From positions 1 through 34,925 of the forward strand of contig CALCHR010000068.1 in NCBI GenBank assembly GCA_937901185.1: DNA of 34,925 nt. The letters are read 5' to 3'. Shown piece after piece: positions 7,996 through 16,182 of the stretch; position 1 is the first letter of the stretch, and each line of letters opens with the position of its first letter. Origin of the DNA: an uncultured Bacteroidales bacterium. GTDB taxonomy: Bacteria > Bacteroidota > Bacteroidia > Bacteroidales > Bacteroidaceae. A program made the translations under genes and the position numbers. A model generated the notes under the pieces. It was not told the origin of the DNA. It ran no database searches and was given only the letters and a program-made list of their open reading frames with translations.

Positions 7996-10617
7996 CTATA
8001 TTTTTCCGACAGTCATCTTGATGCGCTCGCCGATGCCGATGGTGTATCCCTGTGAGGAGAAGACCACGCGGTTGAAGGTATCGCCGATGATGATAATGGG
8101 CAGGTCTTCCGAGGTGGTCAGGTTGCCGCTGAAGAGGTCGCGGGCCACGTTGCCGCCGTTGTCTACGCCGAAGCAGAGCGTAGAGGGCAGGTTGGTAAAT
8201 TCGCTGCGGTTCTTTTCAAAGCGCTCCCATTCTTCTTGCGTGGGGAAGAGCAGCAAGATGGGACGGCCCCAGGCTTCGAGGGCGGCGCGCTGTTTCTCCA
8301 AGTCGTGGAGAATGTGGTTGGTAGGCTCGTGGTTAGCGCGGATGAGGCCCACTACGAAATAGCCGCGACCTGTGGTGGCAAGCACTGACTTCTCCTTGCC
8401 GTCGGCCACATCGAGGTAGCGATTCTCAGAGTTGAACGAGCCAATCACCTGCACCTGTTCTTTGTCCTCGCGCATCACCAGTTTCGTCTCTGTCTTCCAT
8501 TTTGAGTTGGTGGGGAAGAGAGCGAGCTGGGCCAACACACGTCCGCTGGCCATGCGAGTGCCGGAGGTGAGCAGATAGTAGCCCTCGTCCACCTTGGTGC
8601 CCTCCTTGAACTTGGCAGCCCAAGTATCGTCGTCCTCGTAGTTTTGCAATTGTGGCATGCCGCTTTCGAGTTTGCTCAGCGTAAAGTGGTAGTAGTAGCC
8701 GGGGTCTTCCATGTACTGGCGGGGCGTATAGGCCAGCGCCAATTCGGCTTGCTCGGCTTGTGCAGATTGGGCTGCGTTCTCCTGGCGGAAGGAAACGGTC
8801 TGCCATTCGCTTTGGGCGTTCATGCGGAACTGTACCTTGCCTGTCACCTCATCGATGCGGGCCGGGATGTTGAGGCTGCGGGCCGCGGCCACAAAGAGTA
8901 TTCCCTTGGAGCGAACATCGGCTGTGCGCAAGCGGTGGGCCGACTCGGGCGAGAGACAGAGTGAGAGCGGATTCCAAGTAGCATCGGTGGCCACGTTGTT
9001 GGTAATCCATTCGGCCAAAGCGGCGGGCTCAGCCTTGAAGGCAGTCTGTTCGTCGGCCGAGAATGCGGTGCGGAAATAGGAGCGCCAGGGGGTGAGGTTT
9101 TCGTTTACCACGCGAGGACAGTAAATGAAGGGGTCTGCCATGGCCACAGAGTCGACCAAGAGCAAACCGAGGTGGTTGTCGGCTACGTAGTATTCGAAGT
9201 CGCGGAGGTCTTTCTCGCTCATGCTCTCAAGGAAGTCGTAAACGAAGGCGCCGGGATATTTCTCCACCAAGGCCATCAGGTTTTTGTAGTTGCCACGGCT
9301 CTTCTCTACTAAAGGAAGTACGCGCGCGTAGTCAGCCCCTGTTCTCTTGCAGAAGGCCTGCACTTTTTCGGAGGTGGGGAAGGTAGAAACGTAGGCCGTG
9401 CGGATAGAATCCTCGATAGCAAAGCGGCGCACATTCTCAGCAGCAGCCTTTGCCGACACCTTAGGCAGATTGTTCTTGCCTACAGGCGGAGTGATGTCCA
9501 TCTCGCAGAAGTGAATGCCGGAGGGCTTGCGGTTGAGGGTAATCACCGGGTTTTTGTCCTTGCCCACAGAGAATTTTACGAAGCCAAAGTTTGTGCCGTC
9601 CGAAGCCCAAGCCACCATGTCGCCCAAGCCGGCTGTGATAGCGGCCTCGCCTTTGGCGTCGGTGCGGGTGGTCTGTACGGTGTAGAACTCAGCGTAGTTG
9701 TAGAGCTTGAACTCCAGGTGAGCGTCGGGAACAGCATTGCCTTCCGTGTCGACCACGCGTACGGTGGTTTTCTTCACAGGGGCGTAGTTGCGCGTCACGT
9801 TGATTTCAGTGTAGCAAGGAGTGCGGCTCATCACATCCTCAGGTCCGTCGTAGCTACCAAACACTTTGGTGTGCATCAGCATACCGCGCGAAGCCGGTTG
9901 GTTGAACCAGCCCAGGTTGAGAACGGGCTCGGGCTCGCAGGCGCCGAGGAAGTACCATTTGCCGTCTATCCAGGCCTCCACCCAGGCGTGGTTGTCGTCG
10001 GTGTGGGCCCAGCGCGGCGTGTAAACCTGGCGGGCGGGAATGCCGATGGTGCGCAGGGCTGCCACGGTAAAGGTAGACTCTTCGCCGCAGCGTCCTGTGG
10101 CGGTGCGCATGCTGGCCAGCGGTGCCGAAGTGCGGCTGTCGGAAGGCTTGTAAGTGACATATTCGTGGCACCAGTGGTTCACCTCGAGTGTAGCCTCTTT
10201 CATGGACAAGCCCTCAACGCGTAGCTTCAATTCCTCGTAGCACACGTCGCGGAAGGCATCCAGGTTTTCGTTGTTCACACGTGGTGGAAGCACGAAGTGA
10301 AGCCACTCGCGCATGGGCACTTTCTTGCCCCACGCCATTTCCTTGCGTGCTCGCAAGGCGTAGTCTACCTGTTGCAAGAAGAACTCGGGCGAGTAGTCGG
10401 CCAAGTCGGGCCAAGCCATGTAAGCGTATAGAAATTCCAGCGCCTCGCGTTGCTCGGCACTGAGCTTCATTTTGTCAAGCTGCGCCGGGATGTTGGTGGG
10501 CGACTCGGCAAAGCGCGCTTCAAAGTCGCGGTTGATTTTTTCAAAGCGATCGGCACTTGCAGGCCAGCAGGCAATAGCTGCGAGCAAGCAAGCGACTGTC
10601 AGTTTTTTCAGTTTCAT
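7996..10617 (-). CDS. Secreted transglutaminase-like protein with C-terminal thioredoxin-like domain
   Basis: The 873-residue product has a signal peptide (1-22, ending ASA). A transglutaminase/protease-like core lies at about 130-235. The nucleophile is probably Cys177 in TGRCGEES and the base His210 in DDNHAWVEAW. The usual third Asp is replaced by the GACEPEP segment (perhaps E228). A carboxypeptidase-regulatory-like beta domain follows at about 280-360. A second region at about 560-620 (LFVAAARSLNIPARID) echoes the core motif AALRTIGIPARQ but has no matching Cys, so it may be a degenerate repeat. The last 110 residues (GRPILLLFPTQEEWERF...) look thioredoxin-like without a CxxC. Such proteins are common in Bacteroidetes; substrate and role are unknown, with crosslinking or peptide hydrolysis on the surface or in the periplasm possible. 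It is transcribed alone. Confidence 0.85.
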   Translation of the reverse strand: MKLKKLTVACLLAAIACWPASADRFEKINRDFEARFAESPTNIPAQLDKMKLSAEQREALEFLYAYMAWPDLADYSPEFFLQQVDYALRARKEMAWGKKVPMREWLHFVLPPRVNNENLDAFRDVCYEELKLRVEGLSMKEATLEVNHWCHEYVTYKPSDSRTSAPLASMRTATGRCGEESTFTVAALRTIGIPARQVYTPRWAHTDDNHAWVEAWIDGKWYFLGACEPEPVLNLGWFNQPASRGMLMHTKVFGSYDGPEDVMSRTPCYTEINVTRNYAPVKKTTVRVVDTEGNAVPDAHLEFKLYNYAEFYTVQTTRTDAKGEAAITAGLGDMVAWASDGTNFGFVKFSVGKDKNPVITLNRKPSGIHFCEMDITPPVGKNNLPKVSAKAAAENVRRFAIEDSIRTAYVSTFPTSEKVQAFCKRTGADYARVLPLVEKSRGNYKNLMALVEKYPGAFVYDFLESMSEKDLRDFEYYVADNHLGLLLVDSVAMADPFIYCPRVVNENLTPWRSYFRTAFSADEQTAFKAEPAALAEWITNNVATDATWNPLSLCLSPESAHRLRTADVRSKGILFVAAARSLNIPARIDEVTGKVQFRMNAQSEWQTVSFRQENAAQSAQAEQAELALAYTPRQYMEDPGYYYHFTLSKLESGMPQLQNYEDDDTWAAKFKEGTKVDEGYYLLTSGTRMASGRVLAQLALFPTNSKWKTETKLVMREDKEQVQVIGSFNSENRYLDVADGKEKSVLATTGRGYFVVGLIRANHEPTNHILHDLEKQRAALEAWGRPILLLFPTQEEWERFEKNRSEFTNLPSTLCFGVDNGGNVARDLFSGNLTTSEDLPIIIIGDTFNRVVFSSQGYTIGIGERIKMTVGKI

Positions 10618-10644
10618 AAGTTGTAAAATGTATAATTGCTCTTA

Positions 10645-10652
10645 CAAAAATA
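10645..10652 (-). promoter_or_regulatory. Promoter -7 box for the transglutaminase-like gene
   Basis: On the minus strand this reads TATTTTTG, matching TAnnTTTG, 27 bases before the start codon at 10617. Confidence 0.6.
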
Positions 10653-10714
10653 GGAAAATAGCTTCGGATAGCCCCTTTATGTCGTATTTTTTTTAATAAA
10701 AAGAGCCTCAAGTG

Positions 10715-10744
10715 TTTCGCAGCCGAAAAAAAGTTGTAACTTTG
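10715..10744 (+). promoter_or_regulatory. Promoter of rplU-rpmA
   Basis: TAACTTTG at 10737-10744 fits the -7 consensus and TTTC at 10715-10718 sits 18 bases upstream as a near -33 element. The leader would be about 80 bases. Confidence 0.7.
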
Positions 10745-10830
10745 CCGCGATTTTAGAGTCCGAAGGGGCAGAATAAGTTGTTTAAGAGAAACACGCCTCC
10801 CGGAAAAAACCGTTTAATTTTAATATTTAC

Positions 10831-11148
10831 ATGTACGCAATCGTAGAGATTAACGGTCAGCAGTTCAAGGTGGAAGAAGGCAAGAAGCTCTTCGTAAACC
10901 ACATTCAAGGCGCAGAAAGCGGCCAGGCTGTTGAATTTGAGAAAGTGTTGTTGATTGACAACAACGGTGAAGTAACTGTGGGTGTTCCCACAATTGCAGG
11001 TGCAAAAGTAGTATGCGAAGTGCTCTCTCCGCTGGTGAAAGGCGACAAAGTGCTCGTGTTCCACAAGAAGCGCCGTAAAGGTTATCGTAAGCTGAACGGC
11101 TACCGCCATCAGTTCACACAGTTGTCTATTAAACAAGTTATTGCTTAA
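10831..11148 (+). CDS. rplU: 50S ribosomal protein L21 (bL21)
   Basis: The 105-residue product has the typical length and starts MYAIVEINGQQFKV. It ends with the conserved KKRRKGYRKLNGYRHQFTQL segment that contacts 23S rRNA. It binds domain II of 23S rRNA in the large subunit. rpmA follows 21 bases downstream, the usual bacterial pair. Codons are biased to GTA, GGT, AAC and AAG, as expected of a highly expressed gene. A promoter precedes it and a terminator follows rpmA, so the operon is only these two genes here. Confidence 0.98.
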   Translation: MYAIVEINGQQFKVEEGKKLFVNHIQGAESGQAVEFEKVLLIDNNGEVTVGVPTIAGAKVVCEVLSPLVKGDKVLVFHKKRRKGYRKLNGYRHQFTQLSIKQVIA

Positions 11149-11169
11149 CCCTAAAAAAATTAGAAGAAA

Positions 11170-11433
11170 ATGGCACACAAAAAAGGTGTAGGTAGTTCTA
11201 AGAACGGCCGTGAGTCACATTCAAAACGATTAGGTGTTAAGCTTTGGGGCGGTCAGCAATGTATCGCTGGTAACATCATCGTGCGTCAGCGCGGTACTGT
11301 TCACTATCCCGGCAAGAACGTAGGTATGGGTAAAGATCATACCCTCTTCGCTCTCGTTGATGGTGTAGTAAACTTCAAGCGTGGTGCTCGCAACCACAGC
11401 GTAGTTTCAGTTTTGCCCCAGGCAGAAGCTTAA
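11170..11433 (+). CDS. rpmA: 50S ribosomal protein L27 (bL27)
   Basis: The 87-residue product starts MAHKKGVGSSKNGRESHSKR, the conserved N-terminal tail that reaches the peptidyl-transferase centre, and carries the GNIIVRQRGT and GKDHTLFAL motifs. The N-terminus has no Firmicutes-style cleavable extension. It is cotranscribed with rplU and ends 26 bases before a terminator. serS, often third in Bacteroidetes operons to my recollection, is absent here. Confidence 0.98.
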   Translation: MAHKKGVGSSKNGRESHSKRLGVKLWGGQQCIAGNIIVRQRGTVHYPGKNVGMGKDHTLFALVDGVVNFKRGARNHSVVSVLPQAEA

Positions 11434-11458
11434 TCAAGTCATTAACACTGAAAGACAA

Positions 11459-11498
11459 GCAGGGAGAAAGTTGCTCAGCAACCTTCTCCCTGTTTTTG
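11459..11498 (+). terminator. Terminator of rplU-rpmA
   Basis: CAGGGAGAA-a-GTTGC pairs with GCAAC-c-TTCTCCCTG around a TCA loop (one mismatch), followed by TTTTT. Confidence 0.93.
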
Positions 11499-11615
11499 TA
11501 TGTACCGGTGGCTCCTTCGGTTTACTTCTTTTGAACTGCTCCTTGTGCAGGATTTGCGGGATGAGAGGAAAGGAGCATACAGCGCGTTGCAGCGCTTGAA
11601 GAACACCCCGTTTTT

Positions 11616-11745
11616 TGTTTTTGTAAGCGCTTGAAAATCAAGGGCCATTTTCGGGCGTTTCTTCGGAGTTTACTAGGAAAAACTCGGAGTTTACTAGTTT
11701 TACCTAGAAGTTTACTAAGTTTTCCTAGAAAGCTACTAAGAAAAA
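11616..11745 (+). repeat. Interspersed intergenic repeat, type I, copy C
   Basis: The 5' half has CTTGAAAATCAAGGGCC. The 3' half has four 21-bp units with cores AGTTTACTAGG, AGTTTACTAG, AGTTTACTAAG and AAGCTACTAAG. The CTAGGAAAAACT and AGTTTTaCCTAG arms are complementary except for one base. It lies between the rpmA and GH20 terminators. Confidence 0.92.
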
Positions 11746-11777
11746 GAAGAGTCCCACAGCAATATTCTGTGGGACTC
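11741..11777 (-). terminator. Terminator of the GH20 gene (minus strand)
   Basis: A perfect 11-bp inverted repeat (GAGTCCCACAG, 11749-11759, with 11767-11777; 7-base loop) is followed on the minus strand by a T-rich run (TTCTTTTTC). It is downstream of the GH20 stop. A smaller 8-bp hairpin with a GAGA loop at 11816-11835 lies between and lacks a T-run. Confidence 0.8.
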
Positions 11778-11853
11778 AGAAGCCGGTTGGCTTGTGATAA
11801 AAATGAGTTAGGCAAGTGCTCCTGAGAAGGAGCACAATTTGTTTTGGCTGGAC

Positions 11854-14800
11854 TTATTTGACCAACACTTTCTTGCCATCTACGATATAGATGCCGCCCT
11901 TTGCAATGCGGTTCAGACGGCGGCCGCTGAGGTCGTAGATGAGATTTTGTTGTTTCTCTGAGGCGATGCCTTCGATGCCGGAGGCACCTTCTTTTTCGTA
12001 TACCACACTGACGGTGAGGTGGTCGGCCACGCGGCCCAACTTGTCGTTGTCGCCGGACATTTCTTTCACCACATAGCCTTCGATGCTATGGGCTGTCAAG
12101 ACGTAGGCTTCGCCGGCGCGCACCAAGGCCACTTCAGTTTCGGCCAACTCGTTCTCCTCGAGGTCGACAGACTTGATGGTCACGGTGAAGTAGGGGTCGG
12201 CATAATATTCATAGAGCTTGTAGGGGTGTCCGGGGTCGTTCCATCCCACGAGAGCGCCGCTGCCGAGTCCGTCCCAGCATACGCCGTTGCTGCCCTTAAT
12301 CTTCCAGGTCTCGCCGTCGGCGTTGAGCGTGAAGGAGTAAGTCTCTCCCTTTTCTACCAGCGATACGGGATTGGCGGCGGTGGTGAGCAGTGGCACGTAG
12401 AGGCCAACATATTCGTTCTTCACCTTAAATCCGCTGCCGCTCTTCTCGAGCAACCAGGTGTGGTAAGGATTGCGGCCCTCGATGTCGTCCACCTTCATCA
12501 CCTGCAAGTTGCCGGGCATCACGCAGCGATAGCCGATGCGCTCGGTGTTGACGGGCGATGTGTCGTAGATAACGTAGCTACGGCCGTCCTCAAGTTTGGT
12601 AACAGCCTTGCCCAAGGTCTTTACGCCGTTGTAAGCTGTGGTGTTGTAGATGGCGTTGATGGTGAGGTCGCCTTCAAGCGTAAGCGCTGTGCCGTTCTCT
12701 TGGTCGGCCTTCTCGAGTGTGTAGAATTCGTATTCGGGAAGTGCTACGGTATATTTCTCGCCAACGGGGCAGGCTGTTTCTTCGCCGGCGATGAGTGCAC
12801 CGCGTTGGTCGCGACAGAGGATGTTGATGGAATAAGCCGAGCGCTTGTATACAATGGCGATGGTCTTGTCCTCGGTCATCTCTTCAAAACGAGGAGCCTC
12901 AGCCTGGCCGTCGTAGCTCACGGCGCTGTGGTTCTTGATGCTCGGAGCCTCGCAAGTGTAGGCCTTTCCGGCCTCTGCGCTCTGACGGAAGGAACCTAAA
13001 GCGTTGCCGGCTTCGTCGGTGCAAACGTAGGTCACTACGTAAACCGGATTGACAGCCCATGCAGAACCTACCAAGCGGATGGCGTTAGAGCCCCCAATGC
13101 TTGAGCCGGAGCTGATGATGCCCGGGAGTGTGAGTGAGTTGGCAGGGATGGGGTAGAGGTTCTTGCCGGATGAACTGAACTCAAAGTCGCCCTCCTTCAA
13201 GTTGAAGTGGCAAACGATATTGCTGCCCGATTGTGCTACCGAAACGGGGTAGGCCACCTTGCCCGACATGCTGGAAGAGGCAGCGCCTACGAAGCGGCCG
13301 GTGCCCTTGTTCTTCAGCTTCACGGTTTGGGTGAAGTCGGCGTTGATGGTAGAGGAGGTTACCTCCCAGGCGTTGTCGCTCCACGCCTCGGTGGTGTGGC
13401 GCAGGTAAGCGCCTTCGTTGCTGTCGTGGATAGTCAGTCCGACGAAGCCTTCAGAGCTATTGACAAAGCTATAAGCCTTGCCGGTTTCCAGATAGCTGAA
13501 GGATTTGCGGAAGTCGTTGTATGCTTTTTCCAATTGCTCAGAGAAAGAAGCCAACTCGGCTGCTGTCATCGACGCAGGATCTGCGTCTTTCACTACAGCG
13601 CTGAGGGCGGCAGCCTCGGCAGCACCGAAGAGGCCGGGGCGCTTCTCTTCTTCGGAATTGTAAGTCTGTGCGTAGGCCAGATAAGTCTTAGCCTCGTTGA
13701 ACAAGTTCATTACGCTTTCTGAACCGGCAGCAGCTTCCAGGGGTACAAAGCTCCACAGACCGCCGTTGCCGTCAGAGGGGTTGGAGTAAAGGTTTACGGC
13801 GTGGCCCTGACCCACCATAGAGGCGTTCATCCATTGTCCGTTCACCTTGTTGCTGCGCAAGGTGTAATAGTAGTTTCCGTTGTGCAAGCCATAGCCGTTG
13901 TCGGCCAGGATGAAGTTGTAGTTTTTCTTCGTAGCGTCATATTTCCAGCGGCCGCTGGTGTTGACTGATGTCGGGGTGGGGTTGACAGAGCCGTCGGGCT
14001 GAGCTTTGCAGACCAAAGCATAGACTCCGGGGTTGGCAGGGTCTTCCTCAAAAGCCCAAAGCTGATAGTCGTAAGCCGCATCGCCTTCTGCCACTTCGGG
14101 CAAGGCCCAGAGCACACCGGCTGCAGCACCTTTACTGCTGTATTGGCTGATGGTGGGTGCACCTTCGCGCAGCAGTTCGAAGCAGCGGCCTACGCGAGTA
14201 TCGTCGGTGGCGCGGGTGGTGATGTGGTACCAATATTTTTTCTCGGCAGTAGATGCGTTGGGCATCACTTTCTCAGAGGAGGAAGTCTGGGCAGTCATAA
14301 AGTCGCGGCTGTAGTTGTAGCCGTTGTAGTTGAGCAGAGTGCTGTCGGCAGTGATGCGCTGTTGGAAGTGCTCGAAGTTCTTGAGCGACTGCGGAGTCCA
14401 TCCTGCTTCGGCCACGGCAATGAGGCGCGGCAAGGCGAGGTACTCCATGTAGACGCGGTCGGACACATGTTCTGTCCAGAACGTACCTTGCACGCCGGTG
14501 TAGTATTTGGCTTGCGCCGTAGTCACATCGCCAGGCACGGGCACCGTGTTGTAAGTCTTCTTTACATTGTCTGTGCCATCGCCGGCGCCGGGAGGCTCGT
14601 TCGGGTCAGTGCTTTGCTTGCGGTTGATGTAGTAGGGGCCCCACGGGGTGTAGATGTTGTCGAGCCCAAGGTTGGCTGCTTTCTTGCAGGCGGCTTCGGG
14701 GCCGGTCCAGCAGTATACGGTGGCTCCGGTGGCCTTAATCAAATCGGTGTCGGCGCCGCCGGCAGAGATGGCCTCGTTCCATACGGAAATTTTGCGGCCT

Positions 14801-15948
14801 TTCTCCTGTACGAAGTCGCTAATCTCTTTGATGAAGATGGATTGCAGCTGTCGGTAGTTGGTCAGTCCGAGTTCCTTGTAGAGCGCCTGACATTCCGCAT
14901 TGCCTTCCCAGGCAGAAGTGGGACACTCGTCGCCACCGATATGTATTTGCTCGTAGGGGAAGATGTCAATGATTTCTGCAAGGATGTCTTTTGCAAATTG
15001 TACAGCAGCGGGATTGGCTACGTTGAGAATGTCGCTGGAGATTCCGCCGTCAATCCATAATTGGTGGCTGCCGTTGGGGTAGCAACTGTATTCGGGATAG
15101 GCGGTCATCGCTGCCACAAAGTGGCCCGGCATATCAATTTCGGGAATCACCTCGATGTGTTTCTTCTTGGCGTAGGCCACCACCTCTTTCAGTTCCTCTT
15201 GTGTGTAGAAGTAGGGGCCGTAGGGACGGTTAATCCAGTAGTGGCCGTAGGTCATGTCGGTAAAGCGCGAGTTGGGCGCAGTGCTTCCTACGGTGGTCAA
15301 CTTAGGATATTTCTTGATTTCCACGCGCCATCCCTGGTCGTCGGAGAGGTGCCAGTGGAAGCGGTTCATCTTGTAGTAGGCCATGACGTCTATCATGCGC
15401 TTCACTTCCTCTATGGTGAAGAAGTGGCGAGCTACGTCGAGCATGAAGCCACGATAGGCAAAGCGGGGCTCGTCGTCGATGGTGGCCAAGGGAAGCACGT
15501 AGGCCGTAACAGAAGCATCTTTCTTCTCTGCCATCACGTTGGGAGGGAGAATCTTCTTGATGGTTTGGAAGGCGTAGAAGAGTCCCACGGCAGTGTTGGC
15601 TTCTATGTTTACACCGTCGGCGGTAATGGTGACGCGGTAGCCTTCATCTTTGGTAGAGGTCTTCACTTTCTTCACTTGGAAAAGGGCGTCAGCGGCATCC
15701 TCTTGCACGGCAACCGTATAGCCGGTGGTGGCGCAGAAGGAAGCAACGAAGTTGTCCACTTCGGCCTTCATCTCGTCGGTCAAGTTGCTGTAGCCTACGG
15801 CGAACGAAGCGGGCAGTGTGAGCGATCCGCTCTTCACTGTCATTTGCTTGGCACGGGGTGTCAAATTGACAAAATTGTCGGCCGATAGCGAGCATGGGAG
15901 GAATACTCCGATGAGCATCAGCCATAATAAAGTCTTTTTCATAAGCAT
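11854..15948 (-). CDS. Giant secreted GH20 beta-N-acetylhexosaminidase
   Basis: The 1364-residue product has a signal peptide (about 1-23), a GH20b N-terminal domain (about 25-160) and a GH20 barrel (about 163-520). The barrel shows GFMLDVARHFF, the NRFHWHLSDDQGWR motif and the catalytic Asp-Glu pair D340-E341 in HIGGDECPTSAW. GH20 enzymes remove terminal beta-GlcNAc or beta-GalNAc by substrate-assisted catalysis. After the barrel come WYHI-type and beta-trefoil-like segments (about 570-960). Three MucBP-like modules follow: about 967-1036, 1037-1103 and, after an intervening segment, 1251-1316. The protein ends in IYDLSGRR...GIYIVDGKK. The length is about twice that of a plain GH20 enzyme, owing to these binding and adhesion modules. 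The start could also be the second ATG, 6 bases on. It probably acts at the cell surface, with GH85 and GH123 products as possible substrates. Confidence 0.93.
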   Translation of the reverse strand: MLMKKTLLWLMLIGVFLPCSLSADNFVNLTPRAKQMTVKSGSLTLPASFAVGYSNLTDEMKAEVDNFVASFCATTGYTVAVQEDAADALFQVKKVKTSTKDEGYRVTITADGVNIEANTAVGLFYAFQTIKKILPPNVMAEKKDASVTAYVLPLATIDDEPRFAYRGFMLDVARHFFTIEEVKRMIDVMAYYKMNRFHWHLSDDQGWRVEIKKYPKLTTVGSTAPNSRFTDMTYGHYWINRPYGPYFYTQEELKEVVAYAKKKHIEVIPEIDMPGHFVAAMTAYPEYSCYPNGSHQLWIDGGISSDILNVANPAAVQFAKDILAEIIDIFPYEQIHIGGDECPTSAWEGNAECQALYKELGLTNYRQLQSIFIKEISDFVQEKGRKISVWNEAISAGGADTDLIKATGATVYCWTGPEAACKKAANLGLDNIYTPWGPYYINRKQSTDPNEPPGAGDGTDNVKKTYNTVPVPGDVTTAQAKYYTGVQGTFWTEHVSDRVYMEYLALPRLIAVAEAGWTPQSLKNFEHFQQRITADSTLLNYNGYNYSRDFMTAQTSSSEKVMPNASTAEKKYWYHITTRATDDTRVGRCFELLREGAPTISQYSSKGAAAGVLWALPEVAEGDAAYDYQLWAFEEDPANPGVYALVCKAQPDGSVNPTPTSVNTSGRWKYDATKKNYNFILADNGYGLHNGNYYYTLRSNKVNGQWMNASMVGQGHAVNLYSNPSDGNGGLWSFVPLEAAAGSESVMNLFNEAKTYLAYAQTYNSEEEKRPGLFGAAEAAALSAVVKDADPASMTAAELASFSEQLEKAYNDFRKSFSYLETGKAYSFVNSSEGFVGLTIHDSNEGAYLRHTTEAWSDNAWEVTSSTINADFTQTVKLKNKGTGRFVGAASSSMSGKVAYPVSVAQSGSNIVCHFNLKEGDFEFSSSGKNLYPIPANSLTLPGIISSGSSIGGSNAIRLVGSAWAVNPVYVVTYVCTDEAGNALGSFRQSAEAGKAYTCEAPSIKNHSAVSYDGQAEAPRFEEMTEDKTIAIVYKRSAYSINILCRDQRGALIAGEETACPVGEKYTVALPEYEFYTLEKADQENGTALTLEGDLTINAIYNTTAYNGVKTLGKAVTKLEDGRSYVIYDTSPVNTERIGYRCVMPGNLQVMKVDDIEGRNPYHTWLLEKSGSGFKVKNEYVGLYVPLLTTAANPVSLVEKGETYSFTLNADGETWKIKGSNGVCWDGLGSGALVGWNDPGHPYKLYEYYADPYFTVTIKSVDLEENELAETEVALVRAGEAYVLTAHSIEGYVVKEMSGDNDKLGRVADHLTVSVVYEKEGASGIEGIASEKQQNLIYDLSGRRLNRIAKGGIYIVDGKKVLVK

Positions 15949-15981
15949 AAATATATTAGTTTGTTATTTTCTGTGATTTTG

Positions 15982-15989
15982 CAAAGATA
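15982..15989 (-). promoter_or_regulatory. Promoter -7 box for the GH20 gene
   Basis: On the minus strand this reads TATCTTTG, 33 bases before the GH20 start. The palindrome array at 16052-16114 lies about 60-130 bases upstream of it. Confidence 0.75.
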
Positions 15990-16051
15990 AAAAAATAATA
16001 CCAAATGCTCGCTCCTTCTTGCAAATGGTTTCGTAGATAAGGTTTGGTTTT

Positions 16052-16114
16052 TGTAACACGGCTTGTTACACTTCGTAACATGGCTCGTTACAGTTTGTAA
16101 CATGGCGTGTTACA
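16052..16114. promoter_or_regulatory. Three tandem 19-bp palindromes, operator-like array
   Basis: Three copies, at 16052-16070, 16074-16092 and 16096-16114, repeat at exactly 22 bp. Copies 1 and 3 have 7-bp TGTAACA...TGTTACA dyads around five bases; copy 2 starts CGTAACA and ends CGTTACA. The consensus is roughly yGTAACAyGGCkyGTTACA. They sit between the divergent GH20 and menA promoters, so a dimeric regulator acting on either gene is plausible. Alternatively this is a REP-like repeat. No cognate regulator gene is seen nearby. Confidence 0.7.
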
Positions 16115-16169
16115 TTAAGCAATAAATGAGGATTTTCTTCCTTCCGATAGTTTATCCGAAGAAAATCTG

Positions 16170-16177
16170 TATCTTTG
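16170..16177 (+). promoter_or_regulatory. Promoter -7 box for menA
   Basis: TATCTTTG ends 5 bases before ATG 16183 and 11 before ATG 16189, so transcription would begin at or just before the start codon. Confidence 0.65.
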
Positions 16178-16182
16178 CCTAC

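Noticed and set aside
11522..11815. 97-residue minus-strand frame over repeat copy C, similar to one over copy A (4271-4528)
   Set aside because: The similarity is explained by the shared 21-bp DNA repeat, which is open in several frames. No promoter or independent conservation is visible.
11816..11835. Small hairpin as the GH20 terminator
   Set aside because: It lacks a T-run on the minus strand; the hairpin at 11749-11777 with a T-rich tail is the better candidate.
16126..16182. N-terminal extension of menA from ATG 16126
   Set aside because: The only -7 box lies inside this stretch and UbiA/MenA homology begins after ATG 16183.
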